Origin: Bacillaceae bacterium S4-13-56 | Lineage (GTDB): Bacteria > Bacillota > Bacilli > Bacillales > JAWJLM01 | Reading direction: 5' to 3' | DNA: 53,462 nucleotides | NCBI GenBank assembly: GCA_040191315.1 | Contig: JAWJLM010000032.1 | Coordinates: 1 to 53,462, forward strand | The notes under the pieces: generated by a model | The model's database searches: none | What the model was told of the DNA's origin: nothing | What the model saw: only the letters and a program-made list of their open reading frames with translations | Position numbers and translations under genes: made by a program | Shown: positions 34,204-43,212 of the stretch, piece by piece | How the letters are laid out: the number at the start of each line of letters is the position of its first letter | Numbering within the stretch: position 1 is the stretch's first letter

Positions 34204-34899
34204 TTACTTCCCCTCTAAAATTTCTCTTGTTTTTTCTAATATTTCTTCATCTTTAAGTCTGAATTTAAATTCAACCCGGCGAGATGCTGCTGCATCATAT
34301 TCTCCATTTTCATCATAACGACCATCCGTAAATGACTTTCCATTGACCGTTAATTTTTCTTGTAGAATGGGTTGAAGGTCTTTATGAGGAAAGCCGCTTC
34401 CCAATATATAGGACGCCACACTATACGCCCGATCTTGGGACAACTTGAGATTATATAAATACCCATTATCTCGATCTGTATGGCCTTCGATGATGATTTC
34501 AGCAATATAATCCTCATAACCACTTTTTAATAAAATATCAATGTATTTAGGCATGAACTCATTCAAGTATTGATTGGACTCAAGCTTTAACTGATCATCA
34601 TCGTAATCAAATAAAATATCCGTATCGAAAATGATTGCCCCTGTTTGTTCATCAACCTCAATTCCTAAAGGAGAGTCTTTAAATTCAGCTTTTAAATCGT
34701 TAACGAGTTCTACACGAACACCCATAATCTGATCGATCGTTTTTTTCATTTCTTCAATTTGATAGGATTTTATAATCATCATACTAATGAAAACTAGGAT
34801 AAAACAAAGCAAAATCGTCGTTAGTAAATCTGTAAAGGATGGCCAAAAAAACCCGTCTTCCTGATCCTTTTGAAACAGACGTTGGTATTTATTAATCAT
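34204..34899 (-). CDS. ZorB/MotB-like OmpA-domain protein
   Basis: A 231-residue protein: short cytoplasmic N-terminus, one membrane helix (about residues 20-46) containing WPSFTDLLTT, whose Asp fits the proton-binding Asp of MotB/ZorB, then an OmpA-like peptidoglycan-binding domain (about 85-220) with IIIEGHTDRDNGYLYNLKLS, DRAYSVASYIL and AASRRVEFKFR. It overlaps the stop of the MotA-like partner by four bases, so the two form a stator-type pair. Length and arrangement match ZorB of Zorya defence better than flagellar MotB. No zorC, zorD or zorE is next to it. Confidence 0.82.
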   Translation of the reverse strand: MINKYQRLFQKDQEDGFFWPSFTDLLTTILLCFILVFISMMIIKSYQIEEMKKTIDQIMGVRVELVNDLKAEFKDSPLGIEVDEQTGAIIFDTDILFDYDDDQLKLESNQYLNEFMPKYIDILLKSGYEDYIAEIIIEGHTDRDNGYLYNLKLSQDRAYSVASYILGSGFPHKDLQPILQEKLTVNGKSFTDGRYDENGEYDAAASRRVEFKFRLKDEEILEKTREILEGK

Positions 34900-36719
34900 T
34901 GATTACCAACCCTCGCTTGGTTAGAAAAATTAGCTGCTTCTTGTGTGAAAGCATAAAGCTGTTGGTTCAATTGTTGAATGGCTTGTTGAAGTTCACTCAT
35001 GGATTGTTGGGCATAACGGGCATTTTTCTGTTGGCTTTCTTCAGTTACCTCCCGCATTTGCCTATATTCTTTTCGAATGGCATCATTTGTAGATTCGACA
35101 TAGTCCCCGATACTTTTAACTACTTTATCCAGTTTGTCTCCAAGCACTCCCTCTAAATTAGAGGCATAATTTGTCAAGGAATCCTTCACTAGGTCCAAAT
35201 TGGAATCAAGTTGATTTTCACGGTGTTGAAAGGAATCTTTCATTTGAGAAATCGTATTATTGATTTCCTTAATCAGTTGGTTATTTTTCATACCGATTTG
35301 TTCATAAGAGCTTGTTGCGTCCTTTAAATGATTTTCAAACGCCATGGAATCAGCCAAATGAGATTTTAAGTGATTGTTGAACTCTTGATTAAATTGTTTT
35401 AATTCCGCAAACCGATCAGACAGCAGATGCTTATATTCAGCTTGAGTATCATTTAAAATTTGCAAAGCGTGTGGGAGACCTACGATGGATTCTCCAAATT
35501 TATCAAAGTCTCGAGTCAGCTCGCTTAAATAAGTAGTAATTCCAGACAACTGCGAGGTTAAATTTTCCCCAAATATATTACGGAACTGCTTGTTATGCTT
35601 TTCCATTCGATCCACGAGCTCATGTGTTTTTCTGTTCATTTTTTCAAATTCTGATTGTACAGAACGTTGACTATCTACAATCGATGAAGTGAAATCCTTC
35701 AATTCCGTAACGGACTCCTCAAAGGTATGGAGAGTTTCCATTTGAGTTTCTGAAACTTCTTTAATTTTTTCATAGGTTTCATCAAATGTGCTAGCCATCC
35801 GCTCGTTTCGGCCGTCCATCTTCTTAAAGTACTGAAACAGCTGGTCAAAGTTTTTGTTTAAGTTAGAGGTGGCACTGCCAAATCCATCAGTAACTTCTCT
35901 TACATGATCAAAAATTTCGGCAAAATCCTTTAAGTTTTCAGAGAGACCTACATTAAATTTGGCTAAGTCTTCAGCCGATTGCTGGAGGCCCGTTGTATAA
36001 TCCTGAAATCCTTTAAAGGAGCTTTCAATACTTTGTAGGGATTGCTGGTTGGTTTCTTGGAGCTGGAGAATAGAAGAGTTGATAGTCTCGGACACTTGGA
36101 TGAGTCGCCCAAGACCGTTTTGCTCCTGTTCCCCTAACATGGACTCTACTTTTAGCATAATATCTGTCATAAGATATTCTGTGTTAGCAGCTCGAATTAA
36201 AACCGTCATGATAAGAGATAAACTCATCCCTGCAATACTTGTATAAAAAGCAATATCAAGCCCTGCTAGAACACTGGCTACCTCCGCTACTAGTTGATCC
36301 CCTGCTCCTCCGATACTTCCAAGGGACATTGTCAGTCCAATAAATGTACCAAGGACCCCAATTAAAATGAAGATCGACACCGTCATTTGAATGAGTTTAA
36401 TAAGAGTAATAACAGGTAAACTAAAAATTCTCCAACCTGAGAATTTTTCCTGGACAAATGTCTCGACTTTTACAGACTCCTCTTTTTGTCTATGGTCAAA
36501 ATCTTCTTTATAGGAACGCAATGGATCAATATCCATTCGCTTTGTTTCACTAATGTAATTTCGAATTTTTTTTAGTTTGTTATACAAGGCTAAATGGACA
36601 AAAACAGCGATAACGAAGGTAATAATAAGTATCGTAAATATAAGCTCAATCACCTGACTAGCCAATATTTCCTGAGCACGCTGCTCCCCAATAAACAACT
36701 GCAAAATAGCTTCCACCAA
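34896..36719 (-). CDS. ZorA/MotA-like proton channel with a long cytoplasmic tail
   Basis: A 607-residue protein of the MotA/TolQ/ExbB superfamily. A first helix lies at about residues 21-45. The channel helices are at about 98-135 (IFILIGVLGTFIGLTMSLGS) and 152-178 (YTSIAGMSLSLIMTVLIRAA). Then comes a cytoplasmic tail of about 430 residues, rich in Gln, Glu and Ser with heptad-like pattern and no recognised enzyme domain. A long helical tail is the distinctive feature of ZorA, where it projects into the cytoplasm to pass a signal to effectors. Translationally coupled to the ZorB-like gene. No effector gene flanks the pair. Confidence 0.82.
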   Translation of the reverse strand: MVEAILQLFIGEQRAQEILASQVIELIFTILIITFVIAVFVHLALYNKLKKIRNYISETKRMDIDPLRSYKEDFDHRQKEESVKVETFVQEKFSGWRIFSLPVITLIKLIQMTVSIFILIGVLGTFIGLTMSLGSIGGAGDQLVAEVASVLAGLDIAFYTSIAGMSLSLIMTVLIRAANTEYLMTDIMLKVESMLGEQEQNGLGRLIQVSETINSSILQLQETNQQSLQSIESSFKGFQDYTTGLQQSAEDLAKFNVGLSENLKDFAEIFDHVREVTDGFGSATSNLNKNFDQLFQYFKKMDGRNERMASTFDETYEKIKEVSETQMETLHTFEESVTELKDFTSSIVDSQRSVQSEFEKMNRKTHELVDRMEKHNKQFRNIFGENLTSQLSGITTYLSELTRDFDKFGESIVGLPHALQILNDTQAEYKHLLSDRFAELKQFNQEFNNHLKSHLADSMAFENHLKDATSSYEQIGMKNNQLIKEINNTISQMKDSFQHRENQLDSNLDLVKDSLTNYASNLEGVLGDKLDKVVKSIGDYVESTNDAIRKEYRQMREVTEESQQKNARYAQQSMSELQQAIQQLNQQLYAFTQEAANFSNQARVGNQ

Positions 36720-36861
36720 AGTTCACCCCTCCTATATTTCAAACCTAAATCTTTAGTTCAATAGATCATTTATTAGGAGGATAACAAAACAAGACCCTCC
36801 CACCCACTTTTAATCATATTCATCAAGGAAGAAAATCATGTCCAAGTGTAAGGGATTTTGG

Positions 36862-36904
36862 GTATGTTGGTGGGTTGGTGTGTTGGTAGGGACGGTTCTC
36901 ATCG
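36862..36904. repeat. Intergenic repeat C unit
   Basis: TGTGTTGGTAGGGACGGTTCTC plus a duplicated ATGTTGGTGGGTTGGTG lead-in. The right arm is degenerate. Confidence 0.7.
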
Positions 36905-36986
36905 TGAATTCCATGAATAATAGAGGATTTTTTTAATAATACAAGGAATAAAGTTTAATAGGTTTTGAAAAGGGGGGATAAGCATA

Positions 36987-37313
36987 ATGAGTGTTAAAAC
37001 TGAGCTTTTACAATTAGTTGAAAGAATGAATGACAATCCATCATTCATTCAGGAGGAAAAGGATCGTATTTTTCAAATTGATTTGGAAGAAAGCGGTCCT
37101 TTGCAGATTGTGTTAGAAAATGCTCATGTAGAGGTTATTGATGGGGTGTCAGAAGATGCTTCGGTAACCCTTAAATTATCTGATCAAACCTTTTCCAAGC
37201 TTCTTCGAGATGATTTGAACACTACTGTAGCTTTCATGAAGGGTCAAATTAAGGTAGACGGGAATATTGGACTTGCACTAAAACTTCAAGAAATTATGAA
37301 GAAATATCAATAG
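36987..37313 (+). CDS. SCP2 sterol-carrier domain protein
   Basis: A 108-residue protein consisting of one SCP2 domain: FQIDLEESGPLQIVLENAHV, ASVTLKLSDQTFSKLL, and the hydrophobic-tunnel end TVAFMKGQIKVDGNIGLALK. Such stand-alone domains in Bacillus probably bind lipids or acyl-CoA, but no substrate is known. Ribosome site AAAGGGGGGAT. Repeat C units flank it on both sides. Confidence 0.88.
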   Translation: MSVKTELLQLVERMNDNPSFIQEEKDRIFQIDLEESGPLQIVLENAHVEVIDGVSEDASVTLKLSDQTFSKLLRDDLNTTVAFMKGQIKVDGNIGLALKLQEIMKKYQ

Positions 37314-37322
37314 GGTGGAATG

Positions 37323-37350
37323 GGCGGCATGATGTGAGTTATGCCGCTGT
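37323..37350 (+). terminator. Hairpin after the SCP2 gene
   Basis: GCGGCAT, ten-base loop, ATGCCGC, then TGTTTCCC. The T run is poor. Confidence 0.5.
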
Positions 37351-37422
37351 TTCCCATATATAGCGAGGTGTTCTACAAACAAATTTTAATAACAATAAAA
37401 GTTATTTTATCAAAGCTTTGCC

Positions 37423-37466
37423 GTGTTGGCGAGAACCGTCCCCACCAACACGCCCACCAACACGCT
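37423..37466. repeat. Intergenic repeat C unit
   Basis: GTGTTGGCGAGAACCGTCCC then CACCAACACGCCCACCAACA: one unit with a duplicated right arm. It abuts the stop codon of the minus-strand gene. Confidence 0.75.
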
Positions 37467-38875
37467 TACAGTACCAACATAGTTTGTATATAGATTTGCA
37501 CTAGGAGGTAGAAGGCTATGGAGTAGGATAGGTTGAAGCTGAATCCGTTTTTTATGACTCCAAGGCCGTTTGTTGCACTTAAAATAATAATGGGAATCAC
37601 CATTGGTGAGAGTACAACGGAAATGACACTTCCTGATGTCATCGATAAAACTACGAGCTCTGGTGGGTATGGTAGGCTTACTCCTTGCAAGATACCAGCA
37701 ACCAAAACAATAACAGTAAGAGGACCTAATCCAAGGAACCCTAGAAATATGGCCACAAAAGGAAGGATCATTAAGAAATTCACAAAAGGAACCACTTTTT
37801 CCACATAAAAAAGTCCATTTACAATCTGATCTCCAATTCCAGATTGATTTACGGAGAAAATAAGAGCGCCAGCAGCTAGTAGAATTCCAAACTGCTGAGA
37901 TTTTAGTCTTACTTCTTTTGTGAAATAGACTTTTCCCTCTGACCAAAAGCTCGCCATTCGTCTTTTTAATAAAAAATATCCCATAGTCCAAATAACAATG
38001 ATGGGTGGAATGATGATCAATAATTCCCATCCCAAACTAATATGCAGAATAAAAATGACACTGAACAAGGAAACAAAAAGAAAAGCAAACTCAAAGACCA
38101 ACCGATTTCTTTTATGAGGATCCATTGAATTTTCTGCTAAACGTTCTAATTCATCTTGAATTCCTTCCGTATATACAATCTGATACTTTTTTTCTTTCTT
38201 AATTAGAAAAAGAACAGATAGGATCATGCCCCCAATGGAAATGATGAAGCCTTGGGCGATTGTCCACCCTAATGGCGCTTTCAAATGGTCAACAGCAAAA
38301 GCAAAGCTAGGAATACTGATTACCCAAAGGGTGGTTAACGCAAAGGAACGTAGCAGGGCCGTTCCCTTAAAGTACTCCCACGCCTCCCCTTTTTTTCCTT
38401 TGAGGAAATCATTTACAAATTGATACATGACAGGAATAGCACCAAAGAGTAGAAAATAGGCAATAATCTGATTTACCAGCATGATTCCAAAGTGAAAGCG
38501 ATTGCCTGTGTTTAGAATAGACTTTGCAAAATCCATAATGGCGTCTATGTAAGGTTCTTCTCGTAGGATCCAACCGATAATGGGGACAATTAATAATAAG
38601 GCAATTAAACTGCGCATTTCTAACATTCCATAGACTACAAATTCGATGATTGATCCACCAGTAGTCATCTCAATTACTGTTGCTACTGCCAATAAAAAAA
38701 GAGGGATTAAAGCCGCTCTCATTGAAAGGAAAAGCAGGGCGAAAATGATGGCAGCAACACCGGATGTTGCTAGTGCATATAAACCGATAGGAGACGGAAA
38801 AAGATAGGTAACAAAATGCAGAATGGCATATATCGTTACTGATATCGTGAAACCTATCGCAACAAAACGTTTCAT
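37466..38875 (-). CDS. Polytopic membrane protein, putative transporter
   Basis: A 469-residue protein with about 12-13 predicted membrane segments and a central cytoplasmic loop (about residues 233-262, charged: KKEKKYQIVYTEGIQDELER). The two-half layout, with a re-entrant-looking FLGFLGLGPLTVIVLVAGI (about 370-388) and a PYPPELVVLSMTSGSVISVV stretch, recalls ion-transporter (IT superfamily) carriers and DUF401-type permeases, but I recognise no specific family. A single-copy gene with repeat C on both sides. Substrate unknown. Confidence 0.7.
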   Translation of the reverse strand: MKRFVAIGFTISVTIYAILHFVTYLFPSPIGLYALATSGVAAIIFALLFLSMRAALIPLFLLAVATVIEMTTGGSIIEFVVYGMLEMRSLIALLLIVPIIGWILREEPYIDAIMDFAKSILNTGNRFHFGIMLVNQIIAYFLLFGAIPVMYQFVNDFLKGKKGEAWEYFKGTALLRSFALTTLWVISIPSFAFAVDHLKAPLGWTIAQGFIISIGGMILSVLFLIKKEKKYQIVYTEGIQDELERLAENSMDPHKRNRLVFEFAFLFVSLFSVIFILHISLGWELLIIIPPIIVIWTMGYFLLKRRMASFWSEGKVYFTKEVRLKSQQFGILLAAGALIFSVNQSGIGDQIVNGLFYVEKVVPFVNFLMILPFVAIFLGFLGLGPLTVIVLVAGILQGVSLPYPPELVVLSMTSGSVISVVLSPMVIPIIILSATNGLGVIKNGFSFNLSYSIAFYLLVQIYIQTMLVL

Positions 38876-39051
38876 TGGAAAGCTCCTTCTTTAAACTCAC
38901 TTTTAAATTGGTGAAAAAATTCCTCTTACCTCCCCTATTCTATTTCTAATAACTTGGCCATGTCTATAAAAACGGTTTAATATTATCCAAAATCGTCCAA
39001 TATATATTTGCGGATATTCATCAGATGGTCAACCCTAAGCTAAAAAGCTAA

Positions 39052-39084
39052 GTGTGTTGGTGAGAACCGTCCCTACGAACACGC
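39052..39084. repeat. Intergenic repeat C unit
   Basis: GTGTTGGTGAGAACCGTCCC then TACGAACAC, one mismatch in the arm. It lies just past the mhqD stop, where it may also act as a hairpin. Confidence 0.8.
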
Positions 39085-39087
39085 TTT

Positions 39088-39696
39088 TTATGAAAAAATC
39101 CCCTTATACCACTTGGCTGCTGCTTCAGCCTCTGTTCTTGTTAATTGGTGCCCATTGTTTTCCCAATGAATATTCACTTCTGCATTAGCTTCTTTAAGAA
39201 TTCGTTCAAGCTCATTAGACTCCGTTGGTGTACAAATAGAATCATTCGCTCCCGCCGTAATAAAAACGGAAGTACCATCTAAATTTGGAAGCTTAGTTCC
39301 CCTAATTGGAACCATCGGATGATGTAAAATCGCACCCTTTAAGGCATCATCGTAATGAAAGAGCAAGCTACCAGCAATATTTGCTCCATTGGAATATCCA
39401 ACAGCTACAATATTGTTTCGGTCAAACTTATATTTTTCTGCAGCATCATCTAAAAAACTGTATAGTTCCTTTGTTCGAAAAACCAAATCCTCTTCGTCAA
39501 AAACTCCTTCTGATAAACGGCGGAAAAATCGATTCATTCCTTTTTCAGAAACATTCCCTCTCACACTTAATACGTTTGCCTTGGAATCAATCATTTTTGC
39601 TAATGGAAGAAGGTCTTCCTCGTTTCCACCAGTTCCATGAAGCAATAAGAGAGTTGGTTTTGATGGATTGCTTCCCTTGTTAAAAATATGTTCCAT
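39088..39696 (-). CDS. mhqD: MhqD-like carboxylesterase (quinone stress)
   Basis: A 202-residue cytoplasmic alpha/beta-hydrolase of the phospholipase/carboxylesterase type. LLLLHGTGGNEEDLLPLA (about residues 17-34) and the nucleophile elbow GYSNGAN (about 101-107, Ser103) are seen, with the downstream Asp in GANDSICTP and His in NNGHQLT. The sequence and coupling to MhqO (18-base gap) match B. subtilis MhqD, induced by hydroquinones and electrophiles under MhqR. Ribosome site AAAGGAG. Proposed to act on quinone-derived esters; the substrate is not known. Confidence 0.85.
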   Translation of the reverse strand: MEHIFNKGSNPSKPTLLLLHGTGGNEEDLLPLAKMIDSKANVLSVRGNVSEKGMNRFFRRLSEGVFDEEDLVFRTKELYSFLDDAAEKYKFDRNNIVAVGYSNGANIAGSLLFHYDDALKGAILHHPMVPIRGTKLPNLDGTSVFITAGANDSICTPTESNELERILKEANAEVNIHWENNGHQLTRTEAEAAAKWYKGIFS

Positions 39697-39714
39697 TGAT
39701 AGAACTCCTTTCCA

Positions 39715-40653
39715 TTACTCCAGGTTACGCACTTCCAATGGAAGTAAAATTTTCTCAATTTGTGAGCGATCTTGCTCATATTGCTCAGGTAACATTAATT
39801 TCTCTCCCATCGTCTCTTTTGATTCATCATGTGTGAAACCTGGTGGATCTGTAGCAATTTCAAACAAGATCTGTCCATGTTCTCTAAAATAGATGGAGTT
39901 AAAATAATTACGGTCTTTAACAGGTGTGACCAAATATCCATTTCTTTGAATATGCTTTTTCCAGTCTAATTGGTCTTCGTCATCTTTAGATCTCCAAGCA
40001 ATATGATGAACAATACCGACTCCCATTCCCCCACGTTCAGTTGGTGTCTTCTTTATATCAATAATATTTCCTATATTATCTTGTGCACGAAAACGGATCA
40101 GTTCACCCTCTTCAGCAATTTTATCAAGACCCATCACTTGTTCCAAAAGTTCCGCTGTTTTCTCAGGTTGGATAGAATATAAAATCGCCCCACCAAACCC
40201 CTTTATTGCAACATTCTCGTTTACCTCACCAAAGACCCAAGGATTTTTCGCTCCTTCTTCCCTTTCCACCAACTCTAATTGAAGCCCATGTGGATCTTCA
40301 AATTGAATGTATTTTTCATCGAATCTAGTTTGTTCTGCATAATTTATTTTGTACTTATCTAGTCTCTTTTTCCAAAAATCAAACGAATTTAATGGGACTA
40401 CATATGTTGTGACTCCTACTTGTCCTCCACCAATTTTTCCTTTTTGCGCTCCTGCCCAAGGAAAAAAAGTGATAATAGTACCGGGTTGACCCGTTTGATT
40501 ACCAAAATAGAGATGATAAGTTCCAGGATCATCAAAATTTACGGTTTGCTTGACTAATCTTAGCCCTAGAATACCTGCATAAAAATCAACATTTTCCTGT
40601 GGATGACCAACAATAGCCGTAATATGATGTATTCCCATTGATTTTTTTCCCAT
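39715..40653 (-). CDS. mhqO: MhqO-like ring-cleaving dioxygenase
   Basis: A 312-residue protein with two vicinal-oxygen-chelate (glyoxalase/extradiol dioxygenase) modules. The first begins GIHHITAIVGHPQENVDFYA with a metal His; QFEDPHGLQLELVE closes it. The second has GVGIVHHIAWRSKDDEDQLD (about residues 210-229) and REHGQILFEIATDPPGF with the closing Glu. It closely resembles MhqO/MhqA of Bacillus, which degrade or detoxify quinones. It is first in the mhqO-mhqD operon, 50 bases downstream of an MhqR-type operator. Confidence 0.88.
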   Translation of the reverse strand: MGKKSMGIHHITAIVGHPQENVDFYAGILGLRLVKQTVNFDDPGTYHLYFGNQTGQPGTIITFFPWAGAQKGKIGGGQVGVTTYVVPLNSFDFWKKRLDKYKINYAEQTRFDEKYIQFEDPHGLQLELVEREEGAKNPWVFGEVNENVAIKGFGGAILYSIQPEKTAELLEQVMGLDKIAEEGELIRFRAQDNIGNIIDIKKTPTERGGMGVGIVHHIAWRSKDDEDQLDWKKHIQRNGYLVTPVKDRNYFNSIYFREHGQILFEIATDPPGFTHDESKETMGEKLMLPEQYEQDRSQIEKILLPLEVRNLE

Positions 40654-40701
40654 TCCTACTGCTCCTTCGATATGGAATACTTACCAATATTTATTATGAT
40701 A

Positions 40702-40719
40702 CATTTCGAATTCGAGATA
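40702..40719. promoter_or_regulatory. Likely MhqR operator
   Basis: On the minus strand TATCTCGAATTCGAAATG is a near-perfect dyad and is almost the same as the MhqR operator of B. subtilis (TATCTCGAATTCGAGATA). It sits about 50 bases upstream of mhqO. Confidence 0.75.
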
Positions 40720-40762
40720 ATTTTAAATTACACTCATTCTTAAGTCAAAAGATTGACAGTAG

Positions 40763-40795
40763 AAAAAGCCTCGCTGAAATTTCAAGGCTTTTCTG
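40763..40795 (-). terminator. Terminator after the KamA gene
   Basis: AAAAAGCCT and AGGCTTTT pair around CGCTGAAATTTCA, with T runs on either side. It lies 80 bases beyond the kamA-like stop. Confidence 0.75.
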
Positions 40796-40875
40796 TTTTC
40801 CTATTTCGTTACAGTAAAAATATCAACCTGAAATAGGCATGTATGACCTTCCATTGTTTTCCTCGATTCTATTTT

Positions 40876-42021
40876 TTATTTTACTAGTTCGTTGGCTGAC
40901 ACAACCTCATCCGTCTTTTTTGACGGAGGGTTCCAATATTGTTCATTCCCTGGTAAATCATCAAACCATGAGGCATCTTCAGGGCAGTCAAGAACCATAA
41001 ACTTTCCATATTCCTTATCTCGCGATTGATGATACTTTAGGTATGCTTTTCCGTCTTCAATTGCCAAAATTTCAATCTTTCCACTGGTATGGCTCATGGC
41101 AAGACGAACACGCTTACCAAGCCCAGAGGTAAGTGCTTTAGCTTTTTCTACAATATCATATACTTCTTTAAGGGTTAAAACAAAATCTCGGTTCCCTGCG
41201 ACAGGCCTGTTAACAAAGAAATAGTAGGGAGTGACACCTGCCCATGATAACTTATCAAGGAGCTCAGATAATACAACAGGATCATCATTAATCCCTTTCA
41301 ATACTGGTGTTTGATTAACTACAATAGCACCTGCATCGTGCAGAGCTTCCAATGCTTTTTTTGCTTTAGATGTAATTTCTACGGGGTGACTAATGTGGGC
41401 CATTACATAAATTCGATGTTCTGGGGTAGAAAACTCTCGGATGAGTTGGAGCAATGCTTCATCTTCATAAATTCTCATAGGATTAAATACAGGCATTTTT
41501 GATCCTAATCTGATGATTTTTACATGAGGAATGTCTCGAAGTCTTTCTAATATCATTCTTAATTTTTTTGTAGCCAAAATAAGTGAATCGCCACCAGTTA
41601 ACAATACATTATTAATTTCAGGGTGATTTTCAATGTACTTTAATCCTGGTTCAACATCACTCATAACTTCCTTTACGTCATTACGGAATAATCTTTTTCT
41701 AAAACAATAGCGACAGTACGACCCACACACCTCAGAAATCAATAGTAAAGCCGTTGTTGCGTATTTATGCTGACAACCTGGAACAGCATAGTTTGTATCT
41801 TCGTCAGAAGCATCCCATCGACCATATTCTTCTAATTCCTTTTCACTAGGAATAACCAGCTTGCGAATCGGGTCATTGGGATTCTCCCATTCAATTAGAC
41901 TTAAATAATAGTCATTTACACGAAACACATATTTGTCTGTGATACTTTTTAGTTTTTCCCTTTCGTGTTGTGGGATCTCTTGAATCTTATCAATTTTCGT
42001 AATGTACTTGGGCTGTGCCAT
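40876..42021 (-). CDS. kamA: KamA-family radical SAM aminomutase-like protein
   Basis: A 381-residue radical SAM enzyme of the lysine 2,3-aminomutase family. The cluster motif is CGSYCRYCFRKRLF (about residues 98-111; CxxxCxxC). Also seen are NNVLLTGGDSL, KIIRLGSKMPVFNPMRI, YVMAHISHPVEI, VNQTPVLKGINDDP and YYFFVNRPVAGNRDF. It is about 90 residues shorter than B. subtilis KamA, mostly at the C-terminus, so it may act on another amino acid. The ATG at 42021 follows GGGAGAGG. No beta-lysine pathway genes flank it. Confidence 0.85.
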   Translation of the reverse strand: MAQPKYITKIDKIQEIPQHEREKLKSITDKYVFRVNDYYLSLIEWENPNDPIRKLVIPSEKELEEYGRWDASDEDTNYAVPGCQHKYATTALLLISEVCGSYCRYCFRKRLFRNDVKEVMSDVEPGLKYIENHPEINNVLLTGGDSLILATKKLRMILERLRDIPHVKIIRLGSKMPVFNPMRIYEDEALLQLIREFSTPEHRIYVMAHISHPVEITSKAKKALEALHDAGAIVVNQTPVLKGINDDPVVLSELLDKLSWAGVTPYYFFVNRPVAGNRDFVLTLKEVYDIVEKAKALTSGLGKRVRLAMSHTSGKIEILAIEDGKAYLKYHQSRDKEYGKFMVLDCPEDASWFDDLPGNEQYWNPPSKKTDEVVSANELVK

Positions 42022-42169
42022 GTATACCTCTCCCTTCATCAATCGATTCACATTCGTTCCTCAATGATTATTCTAGGGTGTTTACATTTGACCGTCTGTA
42101 GAGACCAGCCTAGTATTCTACTAATTTTAGTATACCAAAAAAGAAAGCAAAATTAGGACTCTCTCCAAA

Positions 42170-42206
42170 GAAAAATCCCTCTAACGCTAAATTAGAAGGA
42201 TTTCTC
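42170..42206 (-). terminator. Terminator after the YkwC-like gene
   Basis: Minus strand: AAATCCTTCTAA, TTTAGCG loop, TTAGAGGGATTTTTC. Confidence 0.8.
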
Positions 42207-42212
42207 GAATCA

Positions 42213-43073
42213 TTATCGATTTTTTATAAAATGATAAATGGCCGACATATCTTTTCTTCCTAACCCGCTTTGCTTAGCTTGGCCATAAAGCTCTTTAGTT
42301 GCATTAGCAACTGGCATAGCTTGATTATTTTCATAGGCAGCCTGCGATACTAAATGTAAATCCTTATGCATATGTTCCAAAGGAAATTCCTCTTCAAATT
42401 CATTTTCCATAAGCTTATTACGCTTCATATTAAGTATAGGGGCAGTCGTCGGACTATTGAGCAAAGTATCGATAACCGTTTCCTTTTCCAACCCAATTGC
42501 CTCACCAAAGCTTATCGCCTCTGAAAAAGCAGCCATGGATTGAGCAAGCATTAAATTAATTACTAATTTCATGGAAGCTCCTTTTCCGTGCTCTCCATGA
42601 TATTGTACAGATTTACCCATAACGTCAAGTAATGGTCTAACCTCTTCTAAATCCTCTTTGCTTCCACCGACTAAGAAAATTAACTCTCCTTTTTGAGCAG
42701 GAATTTTTGAACCTGAAACAGGAGCATCTAGAAAACGAATATTTCTTTGAGTTGCAGCCTCTGCCATTCTTCTACTGAAATTAGGGTCTACAGTACTTGA
42801 ATCTACCCAGAGCTTACCTTTTGCCAAATGATTGAGGAATCCCGACTCCCCAAGAGCCATACTTTCAACAGCGTTTTCATTTGTGAGCATAGAGAGAATA
42901 AGATCTGATTTCTCCGCAACCTCAGCCGGAGTCTCTGCCCACAAAGCCCCTTTTTCCAATAAGTTTTCTGCTTTAGACTTTGTTCGATTATGAACAATCA
43001 AATTGTAACCAGCATCCAACAGATTTTCTGCCATAGCATTCCCCATAATACCTAACCCAACAAAACCAATCAT
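42213..43073 (-). CDS. Beta-hydroxyacid dehydrogenase (YkwC-like)
   Basis: A 286-residue NAD(P)-dependent dehydrogenase of the 3-hydroxyisobutyrate/tartronate semialdehyde reductase family. N-terminal GFVGLGIMGNAMAENL (Rossmann glycines), substrate motif FLDAPVSGSKIPAQKGEL (about residues 115-132) and the catalytic lysine in GKGASMKLVINLM (about residues 163-175). Similar to B. subtilis YkwC. The second ATG (43073) is better placed after AGGAGT. Substrate undetermined. Inverted repeat C units lie just upstream. Confidence 0.87.
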   Translation of the reverse strand: MIGFVGLGIMGNAMAENLLDAGYNLIVHNRTKSKAENLLEKGALWAETPAEVAEKSDLILSMLTNENAVESMALGESGFLNHLAKGKLWVDSSTVDPNFSRRMAEAATQRNIRFLDAPVSGSKIPAQKGELIFLVGGSKEDLEEVRPLLDVMGKSVQYHGEHGKGASMKLVINLMLAQSMAAFSEAISFGEAIGLEKETVIDTLLNSPTTAPILNMKRNKLMENEFEEEFPLEHMHKDLHLVSQAAYENNQAMPVANATKELYGQAKQSGLGRKDMSAIYHFIKNR

Positions 43074-43143
43074 CATCCCAACTCCTTACATCTTGTATAA
43101 CCTACCCTCTCATTTTAGACAATTTAGCAATAAAATTCAATTT

Positions 43144-43208
43144 AGGGACGGTTCTCACCAACACGGTACAATTTATTATGTGCTAGTGTGTTGGTGAGAA
43201 CCGTCCCT
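43144..43208. repeat. Repeat C pair forming a 21-bp perfect hairpin
   Basis: AGGGACGGTTCTCACCAACA (43144 on) and its exact complement (43188-43208) are separated by 23 bases. Two C units in opposite orientation give the longest perfect stem in the window. It lies just beyond the TetR gene's stop codon, where it might also terminate transcription. Confidence 0.85.
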
Positions 43209-43212
43209 ATCA

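Noticed and set aside
34204-36719. Flagellar MotA/MotB or MotP/MotS stator genes
   Set aside because: The MotA-like protein has only about three membrane helices near the N-terminus and a long cytoplasmic tail, and the MotB-like protein has the ZorB-type layout; no flagellar genes are near.
37410-38030. A 206-codon minus-strand frame inside the transporter gene
   Set aside because: It overlaps the transporter gene in another frame; its composition (many Cys, His, Ser, Trp) is typical of a shadow frame.
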